A stretch of DNA of 34,946 bases from assembly GCA_035259145.1 (NCBI GenBank), contig DATFWQ010000130.1, positions 1 through 34,946 of the forward strand. The letters run 5' to 3'. Below are positions 1-8,234 of the stretch, one piece after another. The stretch is from CF-161 sp035259145. GTDB lineage: Bacteria > Chloroflexota > Dormibacteria > Dormibacterales > Dormibacteraceae. The translations under genes and the position numbers were made by a program. The notes beneath the pieces are model-generated. The model saw nothing but the letters and a program-made list of their open reading frames with translations. It had not been told where the DNA came from and ran no database searches. The first letter of the stretch is position 1. Each line of letters opens with the position of its first letter.

Positions 1-951
1 GTACTGGCGGAACCATTCGACGGCTGCCACCCAGGCTGCCTCAGCCTGCGTCGCGTTGTACCGCGGTCCCGTGTCGTTGTGAAAGGCATGATCCACCCCC
101 GGGTAAACCATGATCCGGTACGGCCGACCGCTCTGTTTGAGCTGTGCCTCCACCTGATCCCTTGTCCCCGTGATACGGGTGTCCAGCTCCGCGTACACGG
201 CGAACACGGCCGCGGTGGTCGTCGCCAGTCCTGCCATATTCTGCGGCGCCGGGCCGTAGAAGGGGACGGCAGCCTTGACCGCGATCCCTGCCGCCAACGT
301 GTTCCAGACCATGCCACCGCCAAAGCAGAAGCCGGTGATGGCCAGCTTGTCGGACACCCCGCCGCTCGACAGAGCCATCAAGGCCTGCCGAAGATCGCCC
401 ACCATGTCTGACGCTGAGCGCTTGCCGAGCGCGGCCGCATAAGCGGCGGGATCGCTCAGCTTGTCGGCACCGCCATCTCGAGACAAAAGGTCGACGGACA
501 GGCTGGCGAAACCCGCGGTGGCCACTCGCCGCACCACGTCCTTGATGTGGGCTACGAGACCTCGGTTCTCGTGCACCACGAGGATGCCACCAGCGGGCTT
601 GCCGGTGGCCGGGCGGGCCGCGTAGCTGATGAGCGGCGCACCATCGGCGCCCTTGACGTCGAGCGTCTCAACCTTGATACGTCTGTCATCCGGCTGAACA
701 GTGATGCCGTCACTGGTTGGTTGGGCTGGCGGTGTCGCGAACGGCTGCGGCGTGCTGGCCGCGCGCGACGTGGGTGTTGCGGGAGTACCGGATGGCTGGC
801 TGCCGCAGCCCATTGCCTCCAGGGCCACCAGCGTCGCGGCCAGGCTGCCCGTTATCAGTGTGACCCGGCGCAGCAGCTCGCGACGGCTTATCAACCCGTC
901 GTTGAAGTCCTCGACGTGCTCCTCCAGCACGTAGTGCTCGAAGTCGGTCAT
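1..951 (-). CDS. Dienelactone hydrolase family protein, exported (3' end outside window)
   Basis: Alpha/beta hydrolase of the dienelactone hydrolase family, which cleaves esters or lactones with a Cys-His-Asp triad. The frame is open from ATG at 951 to the window edge (317 codons, C-terminus missing). A twin-arginine-like segment SRRELLRR near residue 22 is followed by a hydrophobic stretch ending AMGCG, so export by Tat, possibly as a lipoprotein, is likely. A Pro/Thr/Ala-rich linker follows. The nucleophile motif GFCFGGGMVW and the late DHAFHND segment with the His are both present. AAGGAGGG sits 6 nt before the ATG and overlaps the end of the upstream oxidoreductase gene (12-nt gap), so the two are probably co-transcribed. 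The family is clear; the substrate is unknown. Confidence 0.9.
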   Translation of the reverse strand, partial: MTDFEHYVLEEHVEDFNDGLISRRELLRRVTLITGSLAATLVALEAMGCGSQPSGTPATPTSRAASTPQPFATPPAQPTSDGITVQPDDRRIKVETLDVKGADGAPLISYAARPATGKPAGGILVVHENRGLVAHIKDVVRRVATAGFASLSVDLLSRDGGADKLSDPAAYAAALGKRSASDMVGDLRQALMALSSGGVSDKLAITGFCFGGGMVWNTLAAGIAVKAAVPFYGPAPQNMAGLATTTAAVFAVYAELDTRITGTRDQVEAQLKQSGRPYRIMVYPGVDHAFHNDTGPRYNATQAEAAWVAAVEWFRQY

Positions 952-963
952 CTCACGCCCTCC

Positions 964-1968
964 TTACTGCAGCGGGAACGGTGACTGCCACCAGTGAGGC
1001 AACGTATCGAGCTCGATCGAGCTCACCCACTTCACCCACCAGAAACCTCTCCGGTCGGGTGCAACCAGGCGTGCCGGACCGCCGTGGTCAGCGCTGAGGG
1101 GCTGGCCGCCCATGCCTGTTGCCAGCAGCAGCCGCGGCATGTCATCGATCGCGAAACGCCTGTCGTAGCCGGTATGCGAAGCCACCCGGATGCTCGACGC
1201 GTTCGAATGGTCGCCAAACAAGCGGCTCAAGAGGACTCCTGACCACACCTGCTCCGACCAGAAGCCGCCCGTGCAGTCGAGGACGCATTGGAGACGGTCG
1301 TCGAAGTCGTGAAGTGCGGCGTACGTCAGCTCGCGCGTACCGGATGACGTCACCAGCCGGAGCCGCCAGTGCTCCGCGTCGATCACCGGGACAGCATCGA
1401 AAAGCCATGAACTCACCGGCATCAGCTCGGGATGGAGAGAACCGATCTCATAGGAGCCGGTGAATCGCCTGCCTGCACCGGGCAGTCCGGTCATCCGGAC
1501 GGCTAGTTCGCTGGCGGCGTAGCCGGCGCCCGCGGCAGCTACCAGAGCGCCTCCGCGCAGCAGGTTTCGCCGCGAGAGGTCGAAGCGCCGCGGGCGCACC
1601 TGCCTTGCCACAACGTGCCAGATGGCAAGCGGAACGGCGGCGATGGCTGCACCGACGTGGAGCTCCATGGCGGTGTATGCGCCCCACCACCGGAGCAGGC
1701 CTGTTGAATGAAGCAGCCCGCCGAGCAGTGAGGCTACGACCAGCAACGCCAGAGTGATCGAGGCCCAGCGACCGGGTCGGGAGCGGCGCAGACCGCGCCG
1801 GGCGACGATGGACTTCCACGGAAGCAGTGCGAGGATGGCGAAGCCACCGCCCGCATGGACGATGAGCGACCAGCGACCGGCCATTGTGCCATAGGCGAAG
1901 GCCAGCCAACCGGTCGTGAAGGCGACCGACAGCAGCACAAGCAGGGCCAGGTTCGTCCGCCGGCTCAT
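964..1968 (-). CDS. Membrane-anchored molybdopterin-dependent oxidoreductase
   Basis: About 334 residues from ATG at 1968. The open frame runs further upstream to 2202, but that part is low-complexity and does not look like protein. The N-terminal ~115 residues hold about four hydrophobic helices with scattered His, like a small cytochrome-b-type membrane module. After a basic stretch (RRFDLSRRNLLRGG) comes another hydrophobic segment and then a sulfite-oxidase/YedY-type molybdopterin domain. In VLDCTGGFWSEQVW the Cys is the expected molybdenum ligand and is followed by the usual W-x-GV-L segment. Likely role: a membrane-bound redox enzyme with the catalytic domain outside the membrane, substrate unknown. 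It is followed after 12 nt by the exported hydrolase. No good Shine-Dalgarno precedes 1968, so the start is moderately certain. Confidence 0.82.
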   Translation of the reverse strand: MSRRTNLALLVLLSVAFTTGWLAFAYGTMAGRWSLIVHAGGGFAILALLPWKSIVARRGLRRSRPGRWASITLALLVVASLLGGLLHSTGLLRWWGAYTAMELHVGAAIAAVPLAIWHVVARQVRPRRFDLSRRNLLRGGALVAAAGAGYAASELAVRMTGLPGAGRRFTGSYEIGSLHPELMPVSSWLFDAVPVIDAEHWRLRLVTSSGTRELTYAALHDFDDRLQCVLDCTGGFWSEQVWSGVLLSRLFGDHSNASSIRVASHTGYDRRFAIDDMPRLLLATGMGGQPLSADHGGPARLVAPDRRGFWWVKWVSSIELDTLPHWWQSPFPLQ

Positions 1969-2049
1969 AGCCGAGTCGATTATCCGCGGGCCCAGCCATG
2001 GGAACGACAATCGATCTCCACTGCCCCCCCGCAGCGACAGCTCCACTAA

Positions 2050-2074
2050 CCCCTCCCCCCATAACCCCCCACCC
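2050..2074 (-). promoter_or_regulatory. Potential G-quadruplex in divergent intergenic region
   Basis: On the minus strand four G tracts (3, 6, 6 and 4 G) are separated by loops of 1, 4 and 1 nt. It lies about 80 nt upstream of the oxidoreductase start, in the 277-nt gap between that gene and the plus-strand gene at 2246. This is exactly where both promoters should be. I see no other clear promoter element in the gap. The motif is seen directly; folding or a regulatory role is inference. Confidence 0.4.
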
Positions 2075-2245
2075 AGGGGGAAGTTCACGCACCGCGAAGA
2101 ATCGGCCGTCATGCGGAATGCTGTCAACCCTGCCTGTAAAGGTCCGCAGCGCACTGGCCGCCTTGCCTGTCGCCAGGTTCCAGCGCTGACCGCCGGCGCC
2201 ACCTCCAGGCGGCGGCAAGGGCCGGCAACCTACCATATCGCCTCG

Positions 2246-3118
2246 ATGGGGGACGCCTCAGCAGCCGTGGCTTCCGCCTTGCCGGTGCTGCCACCAGCAC
2301 CTGCCGGGCCGGAGCCCGTCTTCAACGCCCGAGGCCTCGCAGCCCTGATAGCGGCGCTCGACGACGCCGTCATCAGCTACCGCAGCCCCAGCGCAGACGC
2401 CATCGTCGTAGTCGTCGGCGGTCGGGTCCTGGACGCCATCGCCGCTCCCACGGGCCGCCCGCCGGTCATGGGCCTCGATGCGCTGAACGCTGTCAGCCCG
2501 GCCGACTCGGCGAACCTGCACGCCGTCGCAGTCGACCGCCGCCTGGCGCTGGCCCTGCCCAGCTACTGGCGCGAGGCGGACCGCCTACCTCCAATTTCTG
2601 CCCGATGGGTCGACGCCGGCGGCCTCATCGACGCCATGATCCGGCCCGGCCACCGTGGCGCCGTAGTGCTCAAATCTCACCGCGATCTCGGCATTGCGCT
2701 CTTCGACCAGTCCGGCTTCATCGCCGCCTACAGCCAGGCCTATCCCGAACCCGGCGGGTTGGAGACGCTGGCGGCCCTGGTAGCCGACGCCGACACGATG
2801 ATCCATGGCAGAATAGCTGACGCTTCTGGCGCTGCCGGCGGACTCGCCCGGGACCAGGTGGAAGCGCGGGCGTTGGCGCTGCTGGATCCAATCGAACGTT
2901 GCAGGGGGGAGATCCTGCGGATGGCTGAGGCAGCCCTTCACCTTTACGCGGAGCCCGTGGCCGATCGTTTCAGAGCGGCGCCCGGCACTGCGGCAGGTCT
3001 CCTCCTGGCAGCGGGGGAAGTACGGGAGATGCAGATTCGTCTGGTCAGCTCAGCCACCTTGAGTTCCATCGCCCAGCGGGCCGAGCAGATCGTGCGAGCT
3101 GCCTCGAGGGGGAACTGA
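2246..3118 (+). CDS. Conserved-looking protein of unknown function preceding the Tad cluster
   Basis: 290 residues from ATG 2246. The frame is open from 1916, but the earlier part overlaps the divergent gene and its promoter region. No signal peptide and no strong membrane helix. After an Ala/Pro-rich start there appear to be two similar halves, each with a hydrophobic strand, a 'G-x-ALF-x-x-G'-like turn and a helix. The second is clearest around GIALFDQSGFIAAY at about residues 154-167. This shape recalls small beta-sheet regulatory domains such as roadblock or DUF4388, but I do not recognise the family. The C-terminal ~90 residues look helical. It lies 107 nt upstream of the first Tad gene on the same strand, so it may belong with that system. 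Confidence 0.65.
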   Translation: MGDASAAVASALPVLPPAPAGPEPVFNARGLAALIAALDDAVISYRSPSADAIVVVVGGRVLDAIAAPTGRPPVMGLDALNAVSPADSANLHAVAVDRRLALALPSYWREADRLPPISARWVDAGGLIDAMIRPGHRGAVVLKSHRDLGIALFDQSGFIAAYSQAYPEPGGLETLAALVADADTMIHGRIADASGAAGGLARDQVEARALALLDPIERCRGEILRMAEAALHLYAEPVADRFRAAPGTAAGLLLAAGEVREMQIRLVSSATLSSIAQRAEQIVRAASRGN

Positions 3119-3129
3119 CAGCCGGACGC

Positions 3130-3169
3130 ATTGTCCGCAAATTGTCCGCCTGATCGCCAAATACTGGCG
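3130..3169 (+). promoter_or_regulatory. 11-bp-spaced direct repeat plus inverted repeat upstream of Tad operon
   Basis: The 9-mer ATTGTCCGC occurs at 3130-3138 and again at 3141-3149, a spacing of one helical turn. Just downstream CGCC (3155-3158) and GGCG (3166-3169) form a small hairpin with a 7-nt loop. The site lies 57-96 nt before the first pilus gene and looks like a regulator-binding site. The regulator is not identifiable here, and no convincing -35/-10 pair was found. Confidence 0.4.
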
Positions 3170-3225
3170 GCATGAGCGCCGGGGCCGCTCATGGTGGGAC
3201 CCCCTCAACACCGAAGGAGTGGGGG

Positions 3226-3684
3226 ATGCAACGAGAACAGCTGAGGGGCCAGGCGATGGTCGAATTTTCGCTGGTCGTCGGCCTTTTCTTGATCTGCTTG
3301 TTGGGCGCCGTATCGGCCTCCGTCTACACAGTGCAGCGATCCGCCGCGATCACGGGCGTGGCGGCCGGAGCACGAATCGCCGCTGGAGGCACGACGGGAG
3401 AGGCAGGCGCCAACACGCCGGACCTGGCAGATGCCACGCCGGCGGTCGGCCGGATCATCGCGCCGGTGATGGCAGGTACGCACATCAACCAGCTCAAACC
3501 GTCGCAGAATTGCAGGCCGACCCCAGCCATTCCGCGGGGCGACATTGACATCTGCGCCACCCAGACCGGAGACATGGTGACCGTGCGGCTTCGCGGCAAG
3601 CCTGCCGCCGCTCTTCCGATCCCGGGGCTGGACTGGTCGCTGGACCTGGCAGCGCAGGTACACGCGGTGACATTCGAGCCATGA
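3226..3684 (+). CDS. TadE-like pseudopilin 1
   Basis: 152 residues. AAGGAG at 3214-3219 lies 6 nt before ATG 3226, which fixes this start over the earlier ATG at 3172. The N-terminus has the TadE pattern: a short polar leader RGQAMVEFSL followed by a hydrophobic helix of about 22 residues (VVGLFLICLLGAVSASVYTV). Gln-Ala-x-x-E before the helix is typical of TadE/TadG and Flp-like pseudopilins. The remainder is a small secreted domain with two Cys (in QNCRP and DICAT) that may form a disulfide. It is the first gene of the overlapping cluster, and its stop overlaps the next start (ATGA at 3681). Confidence 0.85.
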   Translation: MQREQLRGQAMVEFSLVVGLFLICLLGAVSASVYTVQRSAAITGVAAGARIAAGGTTGEAGANTPDLADATPAVGRIIAPVMAGTHINQLKPSQNCRPTPAIPRGDIDICATQTGDMVTVRLRGKPAAALPIPGLDWSLDLAAQVHAVTFEP

Positions 3685-4115
3685 GCAGCCTGACCCAACG
3701 GTCATCGAGGCCATGGCGTCAGCAAGGCCAGGCTCTCCTGGAGACCGCGATCACGCTGCCACTGATGCTGCTCTTGCTGCTCGGCTTCCTGGCCGTCCTG
3801 GTCCGGGTCGAAGCCCAGATCGAGCTCGACACGGCCACCAGCCTCGCCGCCGCTGCCGCGGTCAGCGCGCCCGTTGGCAGCTCCCTCAGCTCCGACTACG
3901 CCACCAGGACGTGGGTGGGCACGCTTCGCCAGTCCAGCTACCTGAAGCCGACTCGCCTCGAGGGTTGTGGCACCTACCAGCCGGACCAGCCGGTCACCTG
4001 CCGCGGCCTGGCAACCCTCGACTATCGGCAGACTCCGATGGCGCTGGTGGTGCCCATCTCGCTGGCCATCGACTCCACAGCCACCGCGCGAGGCTCGAGG
4101 TACCGGTCGCGGTGA
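3681..4115 (+). CDS. TadE-like pseudopilin 2
   Basis: 144 residues, starting in an ATGA overlap with the previous gene. The leader RQQGQALLETAITLPLM runs into a Leu-rich helix (LLLLLGFLAVLVRV). This is the TadE signature, with Glu at the position equivalent to Glu5 of type IV pilins. Two Cys in the C-terminal half (EGCGTY and VTCRG) could form a disulfide outside the cell. Probably a minor pilin incorporated at the Tad machine. The stop overlaps the GTG start of the next gene (GTGA at 4112). Confidence 0.85.
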   Translation: MSSLTQRSSRPWRQQGQALLETAITLPLMLLLLLGFLAVLVRVEAQIELDTATSLAAAAAVSAPVGSSLSSDYATRTWVGTLRQSSYLKPTRLEGCGTYQPDQPVTCRGLATLDYRQTPMALVVPISLAIDSTATARGSRYRSR

Positions 4116-4531
4116 TCGAGCATGTCGGCCAGGCCGGTCAGACACTCGTCATCTTCGCCCTCGTCCTCGCCTTTTCTCTTATCGGGATGCTGGCCCTGGT
4201 CGCAGACCTGGGCACGTTGTTCGTTGCCTACAACAGGGTTGACGACGGCGCCCTGCTGGCCGTCCAGTCCGGTGCTTCGGCGATCGACCAAGGTTCCTTC
4301 TACACGGGGAGCCTGCGCCTTGACCCTCAAGCGGCTGAGCAACGCTGCCGTGAGTCCCTGGCCGCTGCCCGCCTGCCAGGGCACTGCACCGCGTCCGCGC
4401 GTTCGATAACCGCGGAGGTCGATCAGGCGGTCACCCTACCCGTGCCTCTTCTGGGAGTGCGGGCACCAATTCACGTCAGTCGTACGGCCGAGCCTGCTTT
4501 CGGTGGCACCACTGCCGAGAAGACGTCGTGA
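4112..4531 (+). CDS. TadG-like pseudopilin
   Basis: 139 residues from GTG 4112 (GTGA overlap). An open frame begins earlier, but that part is a shadow of the preceding gene. The N-terminus GQAGQTLVIFALVLAF plus the following helix and 'D-LG-LF-AYNRVDDGAL' match the TadG/TadE-type N-terminal domain, where the helix is followed by a conserved Asp and a region rich in small residues. Two Cys (EQRCRE and GHCTA) are present. It is far shorter than full TadG (often 400+ residues), so it corresponds to the N-terminal part only. The stop overlaps the next start. Confidence 0.8.
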   Translation: MIEHVGQAGQTLVIFALVLAFSLIGMLALVADLGTLFVAYNRVDDGALLAVQSGASAIDQGSFYTGSLRLDPQAAEQRCRESLAAARLPGHCTASARSITAEVDQAVTLPVPLLGVRAPIHVSRTAEPAFGGTTAEKTS

Positions 4532-5190
4532 GGCGCCGCACGCTCGTCGGACTTCTTCTGACCATCGTCGTCTTCGCGGTCATCGGCCTGCTGTACCTCC
4601 AGGCTGTCGCCCAGTCGCAGGCAACACGCGCGGCATGGATGGTCACCCGCGACGTCCCGGCCGGTACTGTCCTTGACGCCGGCAACGTCAAGCTTGTCCA
4701 CTTGCCGGCCGGCGGGGACCAGTTCTCGGCACTGGACCAGACCCCGTCCGGCCGGCGTGCCGCCCACCGCCTGAGCGCCCAGACGCTGATCACACGGGAC
4801 GACCTCATGAGCTCCGACGCCGTGCAGGTACCGGTCACCGTCAAGGTCGCTCCCGGCGTGGGGGCGGGCGACACCCTCGACCTGTATGCCGTGGTTGGCG
4901 CAAGAACCGTCCTCGTCGGTCGTCGCCTGGTCGTTGTGGCTCCTGGCAACCCGATGACGGTGCTGGTGGCAGCCACGGACGAGCCGTACTGGGTCACCCT
5001 CGAGGCCAACAACGTCGCCCTCTTCGCCGCCAAGAGCGCGGGTGTGGGCGTGCCCCCGAGTCCAAGCGTTTCCGTCAACGATGCCATCTCCAACCTGTCC
5101 GGCTCGGCCCAGGCGGGCTCCGTGCTTGTCGGTACCGCTCCTCCAGCATCGCCGCCTGCGAGGCCGGCGCCGAGCCCTACCGCGCGATGA
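4528..5190 (+). CDS. cpaB: CpaB/RcpC-like pilus assembly protein with SAF domain
   Basis: 220 residues from GTG 4528, in a GTGA overlap. One N-terminal membrane helix (LVGLLLTIVVFAVIGLLYLQ) is followed by a SAF-type domain: 'VTRDVPAGTVLDAGNVKLVHLP' at about residues 39-60 and a later QTLITRDDL. A C-terminal beta-rich part follows, ending in a Pro/Ala-rich tail. CpaB proteins are inner-membrane-anchored periplasmic components of Tad systems and in diderms work with the secretin. Here no secretin gene is present, so the partner must differ. The length is a little short for the family (about 230-300 residues). Confidence 0.85.
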   Translation: MRRRTLVGLLLTIVVFAVIGLLYLQAVAQSQATRAAWMVTRDVPAGTVLDAGNVKLVHLPAGGDQFSALDQTPSGRRAAHRLSAQTLITRDDLMSSDAVQVPVTVKVAPGVGAGDTLDLYAVVGARTVLVGRRLVVVAPGNPMTVLVAATDEPYWVTLEANNVALFAAKSAGVGVPPSPSVSVNDAISNLSGSAQAGSVLVGTAPPASPPARPAPSPTAR

Positions 5191-5897
5191 CCACAGTCGT
5201 CAGCATCCTCACGACCAAGGATGGCCAGGGTTCGACTGGATTCGCCCTCTCCCTGGCCTGGAGTGCCGCCGAACAACGGCGGGTGCTGCTGGTTGATGCC
5301 GACATGTCCGGCACTGGGACTCTGGCTGACGCGATTGCTCTTGACTTCGCCGGCCGCGGCATCGGCAACCTCTTTGGCACTCGCGCCATCAGCGCCGCGA
5401 TGCTCGAGCAGCAGGCGGTGCGCGTCCAGGCGCGGCCGCGCCTGCGGGTGGTCGCAGGGCTTCAAGGCTTCTGCGGACCTGGCATCGCAGACCTCCTCCC
5501 CCGCCTCGCACCCGCGTTTGAGTCCGTCACCGACGAGATCGTGCTACTGGATATGGGAGCGGCGCTCGCCCATCCCGGCCAGGAGTCGCCCAGGCGCACC
5601 GCCGAGGTCATCGCGGCGGTTTCGAACCGCGTTTTCGTCGTCATCCAGGACAGCCCACCCCGCCTGGTCAAGTCGATCCAGATCCTGAAGGCCGCTCAGC
5701 TCCCACAGGCCGAGCTTGTGGTCTGCGAGACCAGGCGCGGGGCTCTGCGGGAGGAGGTGCAGAAGGCGCTCGCCGGGCAGCTGCCGGGCATCCGTCTGAC
5801 CGCGACGCACAGGTGGGACGAACGCAAAGCGGCGCAGGCGGAGGACGCAGGCCGGCCGATCCGGATTGAAGGACTGCTGGAGACCCTACATCTGTGA
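5187..5897 (+). CDS. TadZ/CpaE-like ParA-family ATPase with degenerate P-loop
   Basis: 236 residues, ATGA overlap. A ParA/MinD fold with the deviant Walker A replaced by KDGQGSTG (residues 11-18). The signature Lys11 is kept, but the P-loop Lys that normally precedes Thr is Ser16. The Walker A' region VLLVDADMSGTG (from about residue 33) and the IVLLDMG strand are present. TadZ proteins localise the Tad machine to the pole, and several members have atypical Walker boxes, so this is compatible with a scaffold that binds nucleotide weakly or not at all. No N-terminal receiver domain, unlike CpaE of Caulobacter. Sits between cpaB and tadA. Confidence 0.82.
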   Translation: MTTVVSILTTKDGQGSTGFALSLAWSAAEQRRVLLVDADMSGTGTLADAIALDFAGRGIGNLFGTRAISAAMLEQQAVRVQARPRLRVVAGLQGFCGPGIADLLPRLAPAFESVTDEIVLLDMGAALAHPGQESPRRTAEVIAAVSNRVFVVIQDSPPRLVKSIQILKAAQLPQAELVVCETRRGALREEVQKALAGQLPGIRLTATHRWDERKAAQAEDAGRPIRIEGLLETLHL

Positions 5898-7327
5898 CAC
5901 TTGCGGCTGCGCGTCCTGCACTGGAATCGCTCGACTGGCCCGAGCTCCCGGACGGGGTGCGCGACCTGGCGTTGCGCCTGACCCAGCTGATCGAGGAGGC
6001 TCGGCGGATGAGCGGCCTCCCTCCCTCGGTCCGCGAGGAGGAGGCGCTTCCAGACGCAGTGAGAGCCCTGGTCGATCGCGTTATCGAGTCTCCCGCCCGG
6101 TTTGGCGTCCAGCCGATGGCGCATGAGCGGCTGCGGATCGATCCTGGATTCCGGCGCGCAGTACTTGACGCGACGAGGGTCCGGGCTTCGCGCCTCTGGC
6201 CCTTATCTCGCCTGCTCTTCCAGTTGCCGGGGCTCGAGGAAATCCACTGCTTCCGGCACGACAGCTGGGTGATAACGGCAGCCGGGCGTAAAGCAGTGCT
6301 GCTCAACACCGGCAATCCGTTCGCGAGCGACGAGGATGTGGTCGCCTTCTTCCGTGACCGGGTCCTGGGCCTCGTGGGCGTGGTGGGTGCAACTCAGCTG
6401 AACGATGGCGCGCCCATCGCGGAGGCGACCGTGGGCGGCATGATGCGCGTGATCGTCGCCATCAAGCCTGCCATATCAGGCGAGGCCAACGTTCAGGCCA
6501 CGATCCGAGCCTCGGCGGCCGCTGCCACCCGAACACTCGACGACTACGTCCGGCAGGCGGCAATGCCACCTGGCACCGCCGAGTTCCTTGCGGCATGCGT
6601 CCACGGCAGAGCCAACGTGCTGATTGCAGGGGGCACTGCCACTGGCAAGACGACGCTCATGCGCGTGCTGGCGGGGATGATTCCCGATCACGAGACGGTC
6701 GTCGTGATCGAAGACAGCGCGGAGCTGCACCTTGATGCGGATCGGGGCGACGGACCTGTCGAAGCCACGGGGGGCCAGCGTCGGCCCAATCCCTGGGTGC
6801 CGCTCTGCGTCAACCTGTGCACGGTGCCGCCGGTCCTGCGCACGGAGCCCGGGCTGACGATGCGCGAGCTGGTTCGATCTGCTCTGCGCTTTCGGCCAGA
6901 CCGCATCCTCCTCGGCGAGTCACGAGGCGCCGAGATGGCAGACGTGTGTACCGCCATGAGCACAGGCCACGACGGCTCGATGGTTACGATTCACGCGGAC
7001 AACGCCTTTCTGGCTGTCGAGCGCGCTGCCAACTATGTAATGGAGTCGCCTCGCTTCAGCAGCAATGCGGCCAGCTATGAACTGGCCAAACGGGCAGTGC
7101 ATCAGGCTATCGACCTCGTGGTCCATCTGACCCACGGTCCGGGCGGAGCGCGAAGCGTCAGTGGCGTGGTCGCATTGGGTGACGCGATCGACCACGTGGT
7201 CGAGGTGTATGGCCTCGCTCCGGAAGGCCATCTAAGGCGTACCTGCCACCTCCTGGGCGATCTGCCGCCCCGACTACGAGTACGGCTCCGCCCCCATGTG
7301 CGAGGCGGGGAGGTGCCGTATGCCTGA
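5894..7327 (+). CDS. tadA: TadA/CpaF-type secretion ATPase
   Basis: 477 residues from GTG 5894 (GTGA overlap). This hexameric ATPase powers assembly of Tad/Flp pili at the cytoplasmic face. The N-terminal ~200 residues are the N-domain. The catalytic domain has Walker A GGTATGKTT (Lys about residue 252), an Asp box VVVIEDSAEL, Walker B RILLGESRGAE and the His box GHDGSMVTIHA, all intact. It is complete and of normal length. The next gene starts just before its stop (ATG 7320), so translation is coupled to tadB. Confidence 0.93.
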   Translation: MTLAAARPALESLDWPELPDGVRDLALRLTQLIEEARRMSGLPPSVREEEALPDAVRALVDRVIESPARFGVQPMAHERLRIDPGFRRAVLDATRVRASRLWPLSRLLFQLPGLEEIHCFRHDSWVITAAGRKAVLLNTGNPFASDEDVVAFFRDRVLGLVGVVGATQLNDGAPIAEATVGGMMRVIVAIKPAISGEANVQATIRASAAAATRTLDDYVRQAAMPPGTAEFLAACVHGRANVLIAGGTATGKTTLMRVLAGMIPDHETVVVIEDSAELHLDADRGDGPVEATGGQRRPNPWVPLCVNLCTVPPVLRTEPGLTMRELVRSALRFRPDRILLGESRGAEMADVCTAMSTGHDGSMVTIHADNAFLAVERAANYVMESPRFSSNAASYELAKRAVHQAIDLVVHLTHGPGGARSVSGVVALGDAIDHVVEVYGLAPEGHLRRTCHLLGDLPPRLRVRLRPHVRGGEVPYA

Positions 7328-8234
7328 GCAAACGCCGCCTCTTTTCTTCGCGGCTGAGATCGTGCTGGTACTGACGCTTTCAGCCGCCGCGGGCCTGTTC
7401 TTGTTGGGGGCGCCGACGGGGAAAACCCAGGGCGGCCGAGCGCTGGCCGGACGGTACTTCGAACGCCAGAAGGATCTGGCCCAGAGCCTTGGCCTCCGCG
7501 TTCGAACCTGGCTGCTCTTGCGCTTGTTGTCTGGGACCGCGGGAATGCTGGCCGGTGTCGTGACCGGTATCCCGGTCCTGACCGCAGGCGGCGCCGCTGT
7601 TGGCCTGTTCGGTCTGCCCTGGCTGCTCGCCGGACGAGCGGCCAAGCGCAATCTGAGCATGGAGCGCGCTTTGTCAGGCCTGGTGATCGAGATTCGCGAC
7701 CTGATGCAGCAGTCCAACCTCGCGCTGGACCGCGCTCTACGCGAAGCTGCCCGGGGTCCGGCTCCCGAGCTGCGATTTATATTGGCTCCACTGGCCGGCG
7801 ATGAGCCAGTCGCCGACAGCCTGCTCGAGGTCGCCAGGCGCGCCCGTTCGCCGCTCGCCGATCTTGTCATCACCGCGCTCCTGATTGCGCGGACCCATAA
7901 CCCGATGGCTCTGGTGCAGGTGATCGACGACGTACTGCGCCCGGTCCTGGAGGTCAGCGTCGAGGTTCAGCAGGAAAACCATGCGACGGTTGCCCAGCAG
8001 CGAGCGGCGGCGCTTGCTATCGGCGTCATCATGAGCCTGCTGTTTGCCGCGATCATGCGCGTCCCCAGCATGCAGGCCTTCTATGGGTCCGCGCCCGGAC
8101 AGGTGGTCCTGCTCGCGGTGTTTGCCATGTACCTCGGCCTTGTATGGGTCATCGGGCAGGTGGCCCGTCCTCTGCGCTGGGTGGCCTGGGACATGGAGGC
8201 AGTCCGCAGGGAGACGGAGGCCCTGGTTGCCTAA
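7320..8234 (+). CDS. tadB: TadB-like membrane platform protein
   Basis: 304 residues. ATG 7320 follows GGGGAGG by 5 nt and overlaps the tadA stop. A GspF/T2SSF-type integral membrane protein: two N-terminal helices, a cytoplasmic helical domain with 'L-x-x-LAxxARSPLADLVITALLIA', and two C-terminal helices (IGVIMSLLFAAIMRV and VVLLAVFAMYLGLVWVIGQV). TadB and TadC form the inner-membrane platform driven by TadA. The gene ends overlapping the TTG start of tadC. Confidence 0.88.
   Translation: MPEQTPPLFFAAEIVLVLTLSAAAGLFLLGAPTGKTQGGRALAGRYFERQKDLAQSLGLRVRTWLLLRLLSGTAGMLAGVVTGIPVLTAGGAAVGLFGLPWLLAGRAAKRNLSMERALSGLVIEIRDLMQQSNLALDRALREAARGPAPELRFILAPLAGDEPVADSLLEVARRARSPLADLVITALLIARTHNPMALVQVIDDVLRPVLEVSVEVQQENHATVAQQRAAALAIGVIMSLLFAAIMRVPSMQAFYGSAPGQVVLLAVFAMYLGLVWVIGQVARPLRWVAWDMEAVRRETEALVA

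Noticed and set aside
1448..2236. 262-codon open frame, minus strand
   Set aside because: Shadow of the molybdenum oxidoreductase gene; Arg/Ala/Pro-rich and without domain features.
3119..3225. Small Flp pilin gene before the first TadE-like gene
   Set aside because: No short frame with a prepilin leader and hydrophobic helix in this gap; the pilin gene must lie elsewhere.
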